Shown piece by piece: positions 1 to 8,535 of a stretch of 13,758 nucleotides of DNA (positions are counted from its first letter, which is position 1; each line of letters opens with the position of its first letter). Under the pieces are notes generated by a model that was given only the letters and a program-made list of their open reading frames with translations, was not told the origin of the DNA and searched no databases. Both the position numbers and the translations under genes were made by a program. Source of the DNA: JBKJVQ01 sp046717125 (GTDB taxonomy: Bacteria; Pseudomonadota; Alphaproteobacteria; Rhizobiales; Methyloligellaceae); NCBI GenBank assembly GCA_046717125.1, contig JBKJVQ010000158.1:1-13758 (forward strand), written 5' to 3'.

Positions 1-2
1 AC

Positions 3-1589
3 CGGACGCTGGGCAGTGCGCTCGCCTGGGAACAGGCCCAGCCTTTGGCGCCGTTCCCCGAAACGAGCCCCTTCGCCGGATTGCAGATCGACGATACCGT
101 CGAGGTCAACCGCCAGGTACTTGCCGAGCCGACGCCCGATCTACGCGACAAGGTGTGGGCGAGCCTCGCCGACGGCACGCCGCTCGTAACCGCGGCGCGG
201 CGCGGCAAGGGGCTGATCGTGCTCTTCCACGTCACCGCCAATGCCGACTGGTCCAACCTGCCGCTGTCGGGCCTGTTCGTCGAAATGCTGAGGCGCATCG
301 CCGCGATCGGCGGCGAGGGCGGGGCAAGCCCCTCCGACGGCGCGGCGCTCGAAGCTGAGGCCGGGTCGCGCGCGGTCGTCACCGATGGCGCGCTGGCTCC
401 GCTGCAAACGCTTGATGGCTTCGGCCGTCTCGGCAATCCGCCGCCACGCGCGACGGCGATCCCGCCGGCCGATATCGAGAAGGTTCAGGCGAGCGCGGAG
501 CATCCGCCGGGCTATTACGGTCCTTCCGGCGCCCCGCGCGCGGTCAATCTGATCCGCGACGATACCAAGCTCGTGCCTCTGGACGATGCGCAGTCGGGCG
601 GAACCATTCAAAGCTACGCCATGCAGAGGCCCGTCCCGCTCGATTCGTGGCTCCTGATCGCCGCGCTCGTTCTGTTCCTGATCGACGTGCTGGCAACGCT
701 CTGGCTCGCCGGCGGCTTCCGGCTGTGGCGACGCCGAGCCCCTATAGCGACTGCGGCGATTTTGATTGCCTTCATGGCGATGCCGGCGTCCGACGCATGG
801 GCGCAAACGCAGAATCCCCCTGCCGACGCGAAGCCGGCCGCAGCCGACAATTTCCAGATCGAAGACGCGCTCGACACGCGGCTCGCCTATGTCGTGACCG
901 GCGACGAGCAGGTCGACGAAGCCAGCCGCCTTGGTCTTCAGGGACTCGGCAAGGTTCTGGCCTCGCGCACGGCGCTCGAACCCGCAGAACCGAGGGGCGT
1001 CAACATCGAGACGGACGAACTGTCGTTCTTTCCGCTGCTCTACTGGCCCGTGCTCGAAACGGCCGAACCGCTCGACGGTGCGACGGTAGCCAAGGTCGAT
1101 GCCTATATGAAGCAGGGCGGCCTCGTCATTTTCGATACGCGCGACCAGCAGACGACAATCGAGGGAGTCGGCCCGGCTGGTTCCAAGGCCCTGCGCAGGC
1201 TGATCGGAGAGCTCGACATCCCGCCGCTCGAAACCGCGCCGGCAAACCACGTGCTCACAAAGTCGTTTTATCTGCTGCGCGGATTTCCGGGCCGTTACGA
1301 TGGCGGCGCGCTGTTCGTCGAGGCTTCGCCGGCGAGCGAGACCGAACGCGAGGAGCGGTCGCGCCGCGCAGACGGCGTCAGCTCGATCCTGATCACGTCC
1401 AACGATTTTGCGGGCGCCTGGGCGCTCGATGACGATAATCGGCCGCTCTATCCGGTCGTTCCCGGCGGCGAGAACCAGCGCGAGCTGGCGTTCCGCACGG
1501 GCGTCAACATCGTCATGTACGCCCTGACCGGCAACTACAAGGCCGACCAGGTGCACGTCCCCGCGCTGCTCGAGCGGCTGGGGCAATAG
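3..1589 (+). CDS. DUF4159 domain membrane protein (5' partial)
   Basis: The reading frame is open to the left edge, so the N-terminus is missing; the first ATG/GTG/TTG-type codon in view (TTG at 45) is internal. Family members are usually around 900 residues, with an N-terminal BatA-type membrane region that would lie outside the window. Numbering from the TTG, two hydrophobic segments are visible at about residues 201-223 and 233-252, separated by an Arg-rich loop (LWRRR). The rest, from about residue 268 to the end, matches the DUF4159 domain: a Rossmann-like fold with the stretches DELSFFPLLYWPV and GGLVIFDTRDQQ and a C-terminal NIVMYALTGNYKADQ. The next gene starts 9 bases after the stop, so the two are cotranscribed. 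In alphaproteobacteria this pair normally follows a MoxR ATPase and a DUF58 protein, in a system thought to act in envelope or chaperone functions. That role is inference; the exact biochemical function is unknown. Confidence 0.85.
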   Translation, partial: RTLGSALAWEQAQPLAPFPETSPFAGLQIDDTVEVNRQVLAEPTPDLRDKVWASLADGTPLVTAARRGKGLIVLFHVTANADWSNLPLSGLFVEMLRRIAAIGGEGGASPSDGAALEAEAGSRAVVTDGALAPLQTLDGFGRLGNPPPRATAIPPADIEKVQASAEHPPGYYGPSGAPRAVNLIRDDTKLVPLDDAQSGGTIQSYAMQRPVPLDSWLLIAALVLFLIDVLATLWLAGGFRLWRRRAPIATAAILIAFMAMPASDAWAQTQNPPADAKPAAADNFQIEDALDTRLAYVVTGDEQVDEASRLGLQGLGKVLASRTALEPAEPRGVNIETDELSFFPLLYWPVLETAEPLDGATVAKVDAYMKQGGLVIFDTRDQQTTIEGVGPAGSKALRRLIGELDIPPLETAPANHVLTKSFYLLRGFPGRYDGGALFVEASPASETEREERSRRADGVSSILITSNDFAGAWALDDDNRPLYPVVPGGENQRELAFRTGVNIVMYALTGNYKADQVHVPALLERLGQ

Positions 1590-1598
1590 GCATAACGG

Positions 1599-3689
1599 AT
1601 GAACCTCTCGATCACCTTCGACCCGTTCCTGCCATGGCCCGTTTTCTGGGCGCTGGCGGCGCTCGGCGTGCCGCTTGCCGCGTTTCTGCTGTGGAAGCGG
1701 CTGCGAGGCGGAGCGCTCCGCATACTGACCTATGCGTTGCTCCTTCTGGCCATCGCCAATCCGCATCTCAAACAGGAAGAGCGCGAGCCCCTGACCGACA
1801 TCGTCGCCGTGGTGGAGGACCAGAGCCAGAGTCAGCGAGCCGCTGGGCGCGAGGCGCGCGTCGCACAGATGAAGCAGGCGCTGACGGAAGAATTATCGGG
1901 CATCAAAGGCCTCGAAACACGCTTTGTTGCCTCGTCGGGGCCGGGCACGGCCGGCGAACGCGAGGGCAGCGCGCTGTTCAGCGATCTGTCGCGCGCGCTC
2001 GCCGAAATTCCGCCTGACCGGCTGGCCGGAATCATCATGCTGACCGACGGCCAAATCCACGATGCGCCCGCGAAGGGCGATCAGCTTGGATTCGCAGCGC
2101 CCGTCCATACGCTGATCCCGGGCGACAGGGGCGAGTTCGACAGGAAGCTCGAAGTCCTCAAGGCGCCGCGCTTCGGTCTGGTCGACACCGATCAGACGGT
2201 CGAGGTGCGCGTTTCCGAGAGTGTCGCGAGGCCCGACGCCGACGGTAACGTCAGACTTCAAATCACACGGCCTGGCACGCCAGATGAAACGCGCACCGTC
2301 AAGGTCGGCGACACAATCCCGATCAAGGTACGCATCGCTCATGCCGGTCCCAACATTGTTGAACTGGAAGCACAGGCAGCCGACGGCGAACTGACGCCGG
2401 TCAACAATCGCGCGGTGCTGACGATCGAGGGCGTGCGCGAGAATTTGCGCGTGCTTCTCGTTTCGGGCGAGCCGCATGCGGGTGAGCGGACGTGGCGCAA
2501 CCTGCTCAAGTCTGACGCCGCGGTCGATCTGGTTCATTTCACCATTTTGCGTCCGCCGGAGAAGCAGGACGGCACGCCGATCAACGAGCTGTCGCTGATC
2601 GCGTTTCCGACCCGTGAACTGTTCCAGGAGAAGCTCGAAGAATTCGACCTCATCATCTTCGATCGTTACCAGCGGCGCGGCGTGCTGCCGATGCTCTACA
2701 TCGACAACGTCGCCCGCTATGTGCAGCAAGGCGGTGCGGTGTTGATCGCGGCGGGCGAAGACTATGCGAGCCCGTTCAGTCTTTGGCGGTCGCCGCTCGC
2801 CACGGTCCTGCCAGCGGAGCCGACCGGTCGGGTGGTCGAGGAAGCGTTCAAGCCGGAACTCACGGAGCTCGGCAAGAAGCATCCCGTGACGCACGGATTG
2901 CCGGGCTCCGAGGGTGACGATCCGAAATGGGGCCGCTGGTTCCGGGTCGTCGATACGCAGCTTCCCGCACAGGGCGAGGTTCTGATGCAGGGTGCGCAGG
3001 ACAAACCGCTGCTCGTGCTGGGCCGCAGAGGCGAGGGTCGCGTCGCCTTGTTCCTGTCGGATCATACCTGGCTCTGGGCGCGCGGATTCGAGGGCGGCGG
3101 TCCGCATACGGACCTTCTGCGCCGACTGTCGCACTGGCTGATGAAAGAGCCCGATCTCGAAGAGGAATGGCTCGGCGCGAGCGCGCGGGGCCCGAACGTC
3201 ACGGTCGAGCGCCGCTCGATCAAGGACCAGGTCGCGCCGGTGCGGGTCACAGCTCCGTCCGGCGCGACGGAAGAAATCACGCTCGAAGCCGGCGACGCGG
3301 GCGAGTGGCGGCGCAGTTTCGATGCGAAGGAGCAGGGCGTCTATCAGTTCGAGTCGGAGGGGCTGAAGGCGGTCGTCAATGTAGGCGCAGTCAATCCGCG
3401 CGAGCTCAAAGACGTCGCGGCAACCGATGTACCGGCCAGGCCATCGCTCGATGCAACGGGCGGCGGCGCTTTCTGGCTCGGCCGCGATGCGGGCAAGTCG
3501 CTCGACATGCCGCGCATCGTTCTAATGCGCTCGGGCTCAAACCTGCATGGCGGCGATTGGCTAGGCTTACGCAAACGCGACGCCTACGAAGTGACGGGCG
3601 TGCGGTCGACGCCGCTCTTCTCCGGCTTTTTGGCGCTCGCGTTGCTGCTGGCGGCGATTTCGCTGACCTGGTTCCGGGAAGGGCGCTAA
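1599..3689 (+). CDS. Membrane protein with VWA (MIDAS) and GATase-like domains
   Basis: This 696-residue protein starts 9 bases after the DUF4159 gene, without a clear Shine-Dalgarno sequence, which suggests translational coupling. Two N-terminal membrane segments lie at about residues 13-32 and 40-53. A von Willebrand A-like domain follows: DQSQS at residues 74-78 fits the metal-binding DxSxS motif, and MLTDGQ at 147-152 supplies the later MIDAS aspartate. After a beta-rich stretch (about 185-275) comes a class I glutamine amidotransferase-like fold (about 283-395) with VLLVSGEPHAGERTW, DLIIFDRYQ and GGAVLIAAGED. I see no obvious catalytic Cys, so it is probably non-enzymatic. A last membrane segment at about 673-690 places the bulk outside the cytoplasmic membrane. 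The architecture matches the large protein paired with DUF4159 in alphaproteobacterial MoxR-type operons. Its role is unknown; a metal-dependent protein-interaction or assembly scaffold is an inference. Confidence 0.85.
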   Translation: MNLSITFDPFLPWPVFWALAALGVPLAAFLLWKRLRGGALRILTYALLLLAIANPHLKQEEREPLTDIVAVVEDQSQSQRAAGREARVAQMKQALTEELSGIKGLETRFVASSGPGTAGEREGSALFSDLSRALAEIPPDRLAGIIMLTDGQIHDAPAKGDQLGFAAPVHTLIPGDRGEFDRKLEVLKAPRFGLVDTDQTVEVRVSESVARPDADGNVRLQITRPGTPDETRTVKVGDTIPIKVRIAHAGPNIVELEAQAADGELTPVNNRAVLTIEGVRENLRVLLVSGEPHAGERTWRNLLKSDAAVDLVHFTILRPPEKQDGTPINELSLIAFPTRELFQEKLEEFDLIIFDRYQRRGVLPMLYIDNVARYVQQGGAVLIAAGEDYASPFSLWRSPLATVLPAEPTGRVVEEAFKPELTELGKKHPVTHGLPGSEGDDPKWGRWFRVVDTQLPAQGEVLMQGAQDKPLLVLGRRGEGRVALFLSDHTWLWARGFEGGGPHTDLLRRLSHWLMKEPDLEEEWLGASARGPNVTVERRSIKDQVAPVRVTAPSGATEEITLEAGDAGEWRRSFDAKEQGVYQFESEGLKAVVNVGAVNPRELKDVAATDVPARPSLDATGGGAFWLGRDAGKSLDMPRIVLMRSGSNLHGGDWLGLRKRDAYEVTGVRSTPLFSGFLALALLLAAISLTWFREGR

Positions 3690-3697
3690 ACCACGCA

Positions 3698-4213
3698 TCA
3701 ATCCGTAGGCGGCGGAACGCCCTCAACGCGACCCCGATAGTCGGCCAACGCGCCGGGTTCGATCTCATGCACCAGGAGGCGCGCAGGATCGACGGGAGCG
3801 GGGAGAACGAACTGTTTCAACGAGACGGGCGCGAAGCCGAACCGCCCGTAATAGGGAATGTCCCCGACAAGGACGACCAGACGGAAGCCGCGCTTTTTCG
3901 CGCCTCCGACGCCTTCCGTAATGAGCGCGCGGCCGACGCCCTGACCGATGGAATCAGGCGCGATCGCGAGGGGACCAAGAAGCAGCGCGCCGTCCCGGCC
4001 GCCAATGCGCAGGGCGGTGAAGCGGATCGATCCCACGAGTGCGTCAGCGCGGCGGGCGACGAGACAAAGGCCCGCAACCGGCGGAATTTCCTCACGCAGC
4101 CGGTAGGCGCTCCGCGCGAAGCGCCCGGGACCGAACGCCGTCGCGCTGAGCTGCGCGATTGTCTCAGCGTCGTCGGGCCGCTCTTCGTCAATACTGAATG
4201 ACAGATCATTCAT
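3698..4213 (-). CDS. GNAT family N-acetyltransferase
   Basis: This 171-residue protein matches the YhbS-like group of GCN5-related acetyltransferases (COG3153). The acetyl-CoA binding motif A is visible as LGPLAIAPDSIGQGVGRAL, with the QGVGRA pyrophosphate loop. It is followed by the group's typical GDIPYYGRFGFAPV segment (motif B, Tyr-Arg-Phe region). The open frame extends upstream to 4390, but the extra residues are low-complexity and look like non-coding sequence; the ATG at 4213, giving MNDLSFSIDEE, matches the usual start of the fold. No strong ribosome binding site precedes it. The gene converges on the 696-residue membrane protein with only 8 bases between stops and is divergent from wrbA. 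The acceptor substrate cannot be told from sequence. Confidence 0.9.
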   Translation of the reverse strand: MNDLSFSIDEERPDDAETIAQLSATAFGPGRFARSAYRLREEIPPVAGLCLVARRADALVGSIRFTALRIGGRDGALLLGPLAIAPDSIGQGVGRALITEGVGGAKKRGFRLVVLVGDIPYYGRFGFAPVSLKQFVLPAPVDPARLLVHEIEPGALADYRGRVEGVPPPTD

Positions 4214-4388
4214 GGGCGAAGCCGATGCGCCGTGTAGATATAGCGTGCTTGCGCGGCGCGCGAGAGAAGCGCAAACAGCGCCGGCCAACATACTGGAACC
4301 TGAATGGCGAAGAAGTATTGTTTGGGGTGGGACGCACCGGCGCAATAAAGATCGGTGACGCAGGACGAGCGCTTGCCGAGAGGGACGC

Positions 4389-5018
4389 ATGAGCGAAGCC
4401 AGACTGCTGGTGCTCTACCACAGCGCATACGGTCACGTTGAAACCTTGGCCTATGCCATGGCGCATGGCGCGCGCGCTGTCGAAGGCACGGAGGTCGTTG
4501 TCAAGCGCGTGCCGGAATTGATGTCCGACGAGGACATGGAAATGGCGGGAATGAAATCCGACCAGCCCGCGCCGTTTGCCGACCCGGCTGAGCTTGTCGA
4601 TTACGATGCGATCATATTCGGGACGCCGACGCGTTTTGGCAACATGACAGCGCAGATGCGCAACTTTCTCGACCAGACCGGGGCGCTCTGGGTTGAGGGT
4701 GCACTCATCGGCAAGGTCGGCTCGGTGTTCACCTCCACCGGCACCGGCGGCGGCAACGAGACCACCATCACGTCGTTTCACCACACGTTACTGCATCACG
4801 GCATGATCATCGTCGGGCTGCCCTATTCGGCGCCCGATCTTGCCGACATATCCGAGGTGCGCGGTGGATCGCCATACGGCGCGGGCACGATCTCCGGCGC
4901 GGACGGCTCGCGGCAGCCCTCACAAAAGGAACTGAACCTCGCGAGTTTTCAGGGCCACCATGTCGCAAGGATCACGATGCGCTTTGTGAAGGGCGGCGAT
5001 GAGGATCAACTCTCCTAA
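4389..5018 (+). CDS. wrbA: NAD(P)H:quinone oxidoreductase WrbA
   Basis: This is a 209-residue flavodoxin-fold protein of full family length. WrbA reduces quinones by two electrons with NAD(P)H using FMN, which avoids semiquinone radicals, and acts as a cytosolic tetramer. The FMN phosphate loop is seen near the N-terminus (YHSAYGHVETLA), and the flavin ring-binding segment is GTPTRFGNMTAQMRNFLDQTG. The WrbA-specific stretches are FTSTGTGGGNETT, HHGMIIVGLPY and the C-terminal SQKELNLASFQGHHVA. The start ATG is preceded by a good ribosome binding site (GAGAGGGA, about 4378-4385). The gene is divergent from the GNAT gene across 175 bases that must hold its promoter, and converges on the Nudix gene. 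It appears to be a single-gene transcript. Confidence 0.96.
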   Translation: MSEARLLVLYHSAYGHVETLAYAMAHGARAVEGTEVVVKRVPELMSDEDMEMAGMKSDQPAPFADPAELVDYDAIIFGTPTRFGNMTAQMRNFLDQTGALWVEGALIGKVGSVFTSTGTGGGNETTITSFHHTLLHHGMIIVGLPYSAPDLADISEVRGGSPYGAGTISGADGSRQPSQKELNLASFQGHHVARITMRFVKGGDEDQLS

Positions 5019-5033
5019 GCGAGAATTAAAAGC

Positions 5034-5489
5034 TCACCAGACGTCGGATGCCGGGGTCCCGTCGAATATCTCCGCGAGCCGGGCGCGCGTGCCGGGGGTC
5101 GTGTCCTCCGGCAGGGAATCCCGCTCGTAAAAACCTGCTTCGACGATTTCGCGGTTCGGCGACCACTCGCGCCGCCGCCACTGCCGCACCGCGAACAGCG
5201 CGATGTGATCGCCGGGAAAGCTCGTGAAATTCGCGTAGAGGCCGAACAGCGGAGGCACGCCGGTAGGTTCGACGCCGGTTTCCTCGTCGAGTTCGCGCAG
5301 CAGCGATTGCAGGACGGTCTCTCCCCATTCTACGCCCCCGCCCGGGAAGTGCGAGCCGTCCCGGTAGCCGTGGCGGACGAGAAGGATGCGGCCTTCGGCG
5401 TCGATCACGGCTCCCTGCGCGCCCATGGTCAGGCCGCGTCGCATACGCCAGTACGGTTGCAGCAGACGTCCGAGAATCCGTCCCATCAA
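5034..5489 (-). CDS. Nudix hydrolase
   Basis: This 151-residue protein carries a complete Nudix box at residues 51-73: Gly51, five residues, Glu57, seven residues, Arg65-Glu66, Leu67, Glu69-Glu70 and Gly72-Val73. These are the Mg-binding glutamates needed to hydrolyse nucleoside diphosphates linked to another moiety. The strand before the box (ILLVRHGYRDGSHFPGGG) is typical of small Nudix enzymes. An N-terminal basic extension of about 20 residues (QPYWRMRRGLT) precedes the domain, as in some alphaproteobacterial members. The substrate cannot be assigned. No clear Shine-Dalgarno sequence is seen. Its neighbours are unrelated housekeeping genes: it converges with wrbA (15 bases between stops) and is divergent from the phosphoesterase gene. 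Confidence 0.93.
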   Translation of the reverse strand: MMGRILGRLLQPYWRMRRGLTMGAQGAVIDAEGRILLVRHGYRDGSHFPGGGVEWGETVLQSLLRELDEETGVEPTGVPPLFGLYANFTSFPGDHIALFAVRQWRRREWSPNREIVEAGFYERDSLPEDTTPGTRARLAEIFDGTPASDVW

Positions 5490-5587
5490 CGGGCGGCCAG
5501 ACCCGCGCGACGGAGCCGCGCCTTGTGACCAGCGCCGGAGCGGTTTAAGCAGGTCGACCCCTTTTTCAGCATGCGAACCAAGACTTC

Positions 5588-6502
5588 GTGTTCACCCTCG
5601 CTCATCTGTCCGACATCCACTTAAGCCCGATGCCGCGACCGCGGCGGCGCGAGCTCTTGTCAAAGCGTCTGCTGGGTTACGTCAATTGGCACCGCGGCCG
5701 CAAGATCGTGCATCGCCGTGAGGTGCTGGATGCGCTGACGGCAGACCTGAAGCGCATGGCCCCGGACCATACGGCTGTCACGGGCGATCTCGTCAATATC
5801 GGATTGAAGGAAGAATTCGTCCGCGCGGCCGATTGGCTCGTCACGCTGGGCGGACCGGACGATGTGTCGGTCGTGCCGGGCAACCACGACGCCTATGTGC
5901 GCATGAAGCATGGGCATGGCACGACCCGCTGGCAGCCCTATATGGCGTCGAACCGGGACGGGGCGGCGTTGCAGGAGCCGTCGCTAGCCGCGTTCCCATA
6001 TCTGCGGCGCTTCGGAGATGTCGCGCTGATCGGACTGTCGTCGGCGATAGTAACCGCGCCTTTCGTGGCCGCCGGACATCTCGGCAGACCCCAACGCCAT
6101 GCCCTGTCCTTGCTCCTGAAAAAGCTGGGGGAGCAGGGCCTCTTCCGCATCGTAATGATTCACCACCCGCCCCTTCCCGGCCAGACCGACTGGCGGCGGG
6201 GACTGCGCGACGACCGAAAACTCAAGCGTCTGTTTGGGAGGTGCGGCGTCGAGCTTGTTCTTCATGGCCATCTGCATCAGGCGACCATCGAACAGGTTAA
6301 TACAATCTCAGGGACAGCGGCGGTTGTCGGCGTCCCCTCGGCATCCGCCGCGATCGAAGGCAGTCGTAAGCCGCTGGGGCGCTACAATCTCTATCGGATC
6401 GAGCGCAGGATGGAAGGCTGGCGCTGCGAGATGATCGGCCGCACGGTTACGGACGCCACCGGCAATGTTCGGGAGATCGAGCGCCGCATCCTGACGGCGT
6501 AA
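5588..6502 (+). CDS. Calcineurin-like metallophosphoesterase
   Basis: This 304-residue protein has all five motifs of the binuclear metallophosphoesterase fold in order: Asp9 and His11 in LAHLSDIHLS, Gly66-Asp67 in TGDLVN, Gly98 to Asp101 in GNHD, His192-His193 in MIHHPPL, and Gly227 to His230 in GHLH. The spacing resembles class III cyclic-nucleotide phosphodiesterase (CpdA-like) proteins, but the true substrate is unknown. I chose the GTG start at 5588 because the family begins a few residues before the first Asp-x-His motif and an in-frame stop lies at 5546. The ATG at 5571 is in another frame. The gene stands alone, divergent from the Nudix gene (98 bases apart) and convergent with the 195-residue membrane protein gene (18 bases between stops). 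Confidence 0.92.
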   Translation: MFTLAHLSDIHLSPMPRPRRRELLSKRLLGYVNWHRGRKIVHRREVLDALTADLKRMAPDHTAVTGDLVNIGLKEEFVRAADWLVTLGGPDDVSVVPGNHDAYVRMKHGHGTTRWQPYMASNRDGAALQEPSLAAFPYLRRFGDVALIGLSSAIVTAPFVAAGHLGRPQRHALSLLLKKLGEQGLFRIVMIHHPPLPGQTDWRRGLRDDRKLKRLFGRCGVELVLHGHLHQATIEQVNTISGTAAVVGVPSASAAIEGSRKPLGRYNLYRIERRMEGWRCEMIGRTVTDATGNVREIERRILTA

Positions 6503-6520
6503 AATCAAGCAGTCGCACGC

Positions 6521-7108
6521 CTACGGCAGCGTGATCCACGCATAGGCGAGCAGACCGCAAACGGCCGAAATCGCACCGATCAGAAATCCGCCGATCCAGG
6601 CCCCAGCGCGCGATCGCGGCTTCGGAGCGGCCTGCTGAGGCTCATCACGATCGCCGCGCACAAGCGCCGTGAAGCCCGCCTCCTGCCGCTCCTTCAGCAC
6701 GATCTGCCGCGCGATATAGGACGCGATGCGCGTGCGCATGTCGCCGATATCCGTCGACGAGAACAGCACGCGCCGGCCGTCATCGCCGTTGCGGATAAGC
6801 TGATAGGTCGTCGTGTCGTCGTCCATCGCCACATAGGCGAACATGTCGATCCAGAGCCGCGCCGGCCGGGTTGCGGAAAGGGTCAGCGCGAAGCGGTCAT
6901 CCCCCGGCGGGATGTCGGCGAACATGGGTTCGAGTTCGCCGCGCAACAATTCGAGCCGGGCAAACTCGGCGTCGCGCCGGTCTGCGCTCACATCGATGCG
7001 TTCGCCTTCGACAATGCGCGCGGCCCTGATCGCTTCCGTCAGCGAATTACTGGCGGCCGGCCGCTTGAGCGGCGCGCCACGCTCGTCCAGGAGATCGCCC
7101 TTCGACAT
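6521..7108 (-). CDS. Hypothetical protein with C-terminal membrane anchor
   Basis: I do not recognise this 195-residue family with certainty. The body (about residues 1-165) is soluble and mixed in charge. It has a central stretch that looks like a beta-rich fold (RFALTLSATRPARLWIDMFAYVAM, then TTTYQLIRN, around residues 72-107). A short Pro/Arg-rich linker (about 155-168) leads to one membrane segment at about 169-193 (AWIGGFLIGAISAVCGLLAYA) that ends the protein. This is the layout of a tail-anchored or C-terminally anchored protein with its body in the cytoplasm. It follows the 453-residue membrane protein gene on the same strand by 65 bases, so the two are probably one operon and may act together. 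ATG at 7108 is the first start in the frame; no strong ribosome binding site is visible. Confidence 0.8.
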   Translation of the reverse strand: MSKGDLLDERGAPLKRPAASNSLTEAIRAARIVEGERIDVSADRRDAEFARLELLRGELEPMFADIPPGDDRFALTLSATRPARLWIDMFAYVAMDDDTTTYQLIRNGDDGRRVLFSSTDIGDMRTRIASYIARQIVLKERQEAGFTALVRGDRDEPQQAAPKPRSRAGAWIGGFLIGAISAVCGLLAYAWITLP

Positions 7109-7173
7109 GGCCTGAGACTAGAGCCATATGCGGCGGAATTGCAGTGCGAATTTCAGATGAGGGCGGTGGCCTG

Positions 7174-8535
7174 TCAACTCGTCCCGCGCTCTTTGGCCGA
7201 CAGGATCACGCTGGAACGCGCATCGTTGAACCATTTGTCGATGGCATTGTGGACGCTTCCTGTCACTTTCTCGCGCCAAGTCGCGATGGTCGCGTCCAGC
7301 GCCTCGTTATTCGCCTTGATGAAATCCTCGCGATTGAAGCTCTCGTTGGCGCGGTTGATGAAATAGTCGGCGGCAAAGCCGATTGCGATGCCGACCAGCG
7401 CGCCCACGACCATTCCGCCTGCGGGATTGACCGCGCCGCCGGCGACAGCGCCGCCCTGCGCCATAGTGATGCGCGCCGCCATGGATGAGGCGAACCGGGC
7501 CGATAGCGCGCCGAAGCTGCGACTCATCGCGGCGTTGATGGCAGGGCCGAGCGTCAGGGCCCCGACCGTGCCGCCGGCCGCCGCCGCGCCGAGACCAGCC
7601 ACCCCGTCGAATGCTTTGTCTTCCATGAGATAGGTGGGCGTCTTCCATTTCTGCGCATCCCAGTCGAGCTTGGCGTTGCTCAGATTCTGGTTCGGAGGAA
7701 CGTTGGCGAGATGCTGCGTATGCTCGGCGAGGAAAAGCTGCAGCCGCATATCGCTGTTCGCGATGACGCGGCGGTAATTCTCATGCGCCCGGCGCGCGGC
7801 CGTTTCCAGTCCCGAGGAAACGGGGCCGTCGCGCATTTCAGGCTTCAGCACTTGCTCCTGATAATGCCGCATGAAATAGTCCTTCACGTCGCGCTCGACC
7901 GCTTCGGACAGGTTCTCGTATTTGCCGGTCTGGACGAGCTGCGTGAAGGTCGAATTGAGCGTGTCTTTCAGTACGACGTAGGACCGTTTCCACTCGAAGA
8001 ACCAGTCGGCATAGGCGTTCACCGCCTGCTCCCGGTCGGCGAAGGCGAGATCGAACGCGCGCGCCACGTCTTCCGTCGCGGCCTGCTTGATGCGGTCGCG
8101 CTCGGCATCGAGCATTGCGATCGTCTCGTTGACGAATCTGTCGGTCTCGGACTTGCCCCCGACGACGTGCCGGATCGTGCCGTTCTCATCGCGGATCACG
8201 AGATCGACCGGGTCTTTTGGCAAGTCGGATTGGAAGAAGATGTCGAAGATCGAGCGATCGGCATGGACAGGCTGCGTATGCTCCACATGCCGCTGATACG
8301 ACCGGTACCAAGTCGTGCCGAGCGCGGTCAGACCGTAGGCGACCAGCACGACGCCAAGCGAGATACCGATCGGCATGAGCAGCGCGGCGAGAGCGCCGCG
8401 CTGGACTACGACCTCGCGCGGCTGCCTTTCCTCAACCGGCGTAGGCTTCAGGACGACGGTCTCGTTGCCGTCGCGTCGCGCCGGGGCGGCATTGCGCTTC
8501 ATCAATAAGCGGGGTCTGCGGGCCATGACGTTCAT
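7174..8535 (-). CDS. Hypothetical membrane protein with glycine-rich hydrophobic region
   Basis: This gene encodes 453 residues from the ATG at 8535. An upstream in-frame ATG at 8667 would add a Cys/Arg-rich stretch that does not look coding. A GGAG lies about 11 bases before 8535, and another ATG at 8526 is possible. A basic N-terminus (about 1-45) precedes one membrane segment at about 48-73 (LMPIGISLGVVLVAYGLTA). A long, mostly helical, charged domain follows (about 80-310), containing DLPKDPVDLVIRDENG and several Trp/Tyr-rich turns. A Gly/Ala-rich hydrophobic region at about 315-415 (GLGAAAAGGTVGALTLGP, then GGMVVGALVGIAIGFAADY) resembles glycine-zipper membrane helices. The last 40 residues are amphipathic. 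I cannot name the family. It is probably cotranscribed with the 195-residue anchored protein downstream. The hydrophobic core may insert in a membrane; that is inference. Confidence 0.82.
   Translation of the reverse strand: MNVMARRPRLLMKRNAAPARRDGNETVVLKPTPVEERQPREVVVQRGALAALLMPIGISLGVVLVAYGLTALGTTWYRSYQRHVEHTQPVHADRSIFDIFFQSDLPKDPVDLVIRDENGTIRHVVGGKSETDRFVNETIAMLDAERDRIKQAATEDVARAFDLAFADREQAVNAYADWFFEWKRSYVVLKDTLNSTFTQLVQTGKYENLSEAVERDVKDYFMRHYQEQVLKPEMRDGPVSSGLETAARRAHENYRRVIANSDMRLQLFLAEHTQHLANVPPNQNLSNAKLDWDAQKWKTPTYLMEDKAFDGVAGLGAAAAGGTVGALTLGPAINAAMSRSFGALSARFASSMAARITMAQGGAVAGGAVNPAGGMVVGALVGIAIGFAADYFINRANESFNREDFIKANNEALDATIATWREKVTGSVHNAIDKWFNDARSSVILSAKERGTS

Noticed and set aside
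141..1766. Long minus-strand open frame (541 codons) opposite the DUF4159 gene
   Set aside because: Arg/Gln/Asp-rich composition without domains; it is the antisense shadow of a well-supported gene in GC-rich DNA.
1893..3134. Minus-strand open frame of 413 codons opposite the VWA/GATase gene
   Set aside because: No recognisable motif, and the opposite strand has clear membrane segments, a MIDAS motif and operon context.
2927..4201. Plus-strand open frame of 424 codons running across the end of the VWA gene and opposite the GNAT gene
   Set aside because: It crosses two real genes on opposite strands and has low-complexity Arg/Ala/Gly composition.
4318..4349. TTGTTT and AATAAA as a wrbA promoter
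   Set aside because: The 20-base spacing is too long, and shifting the -10 box weakens the match.
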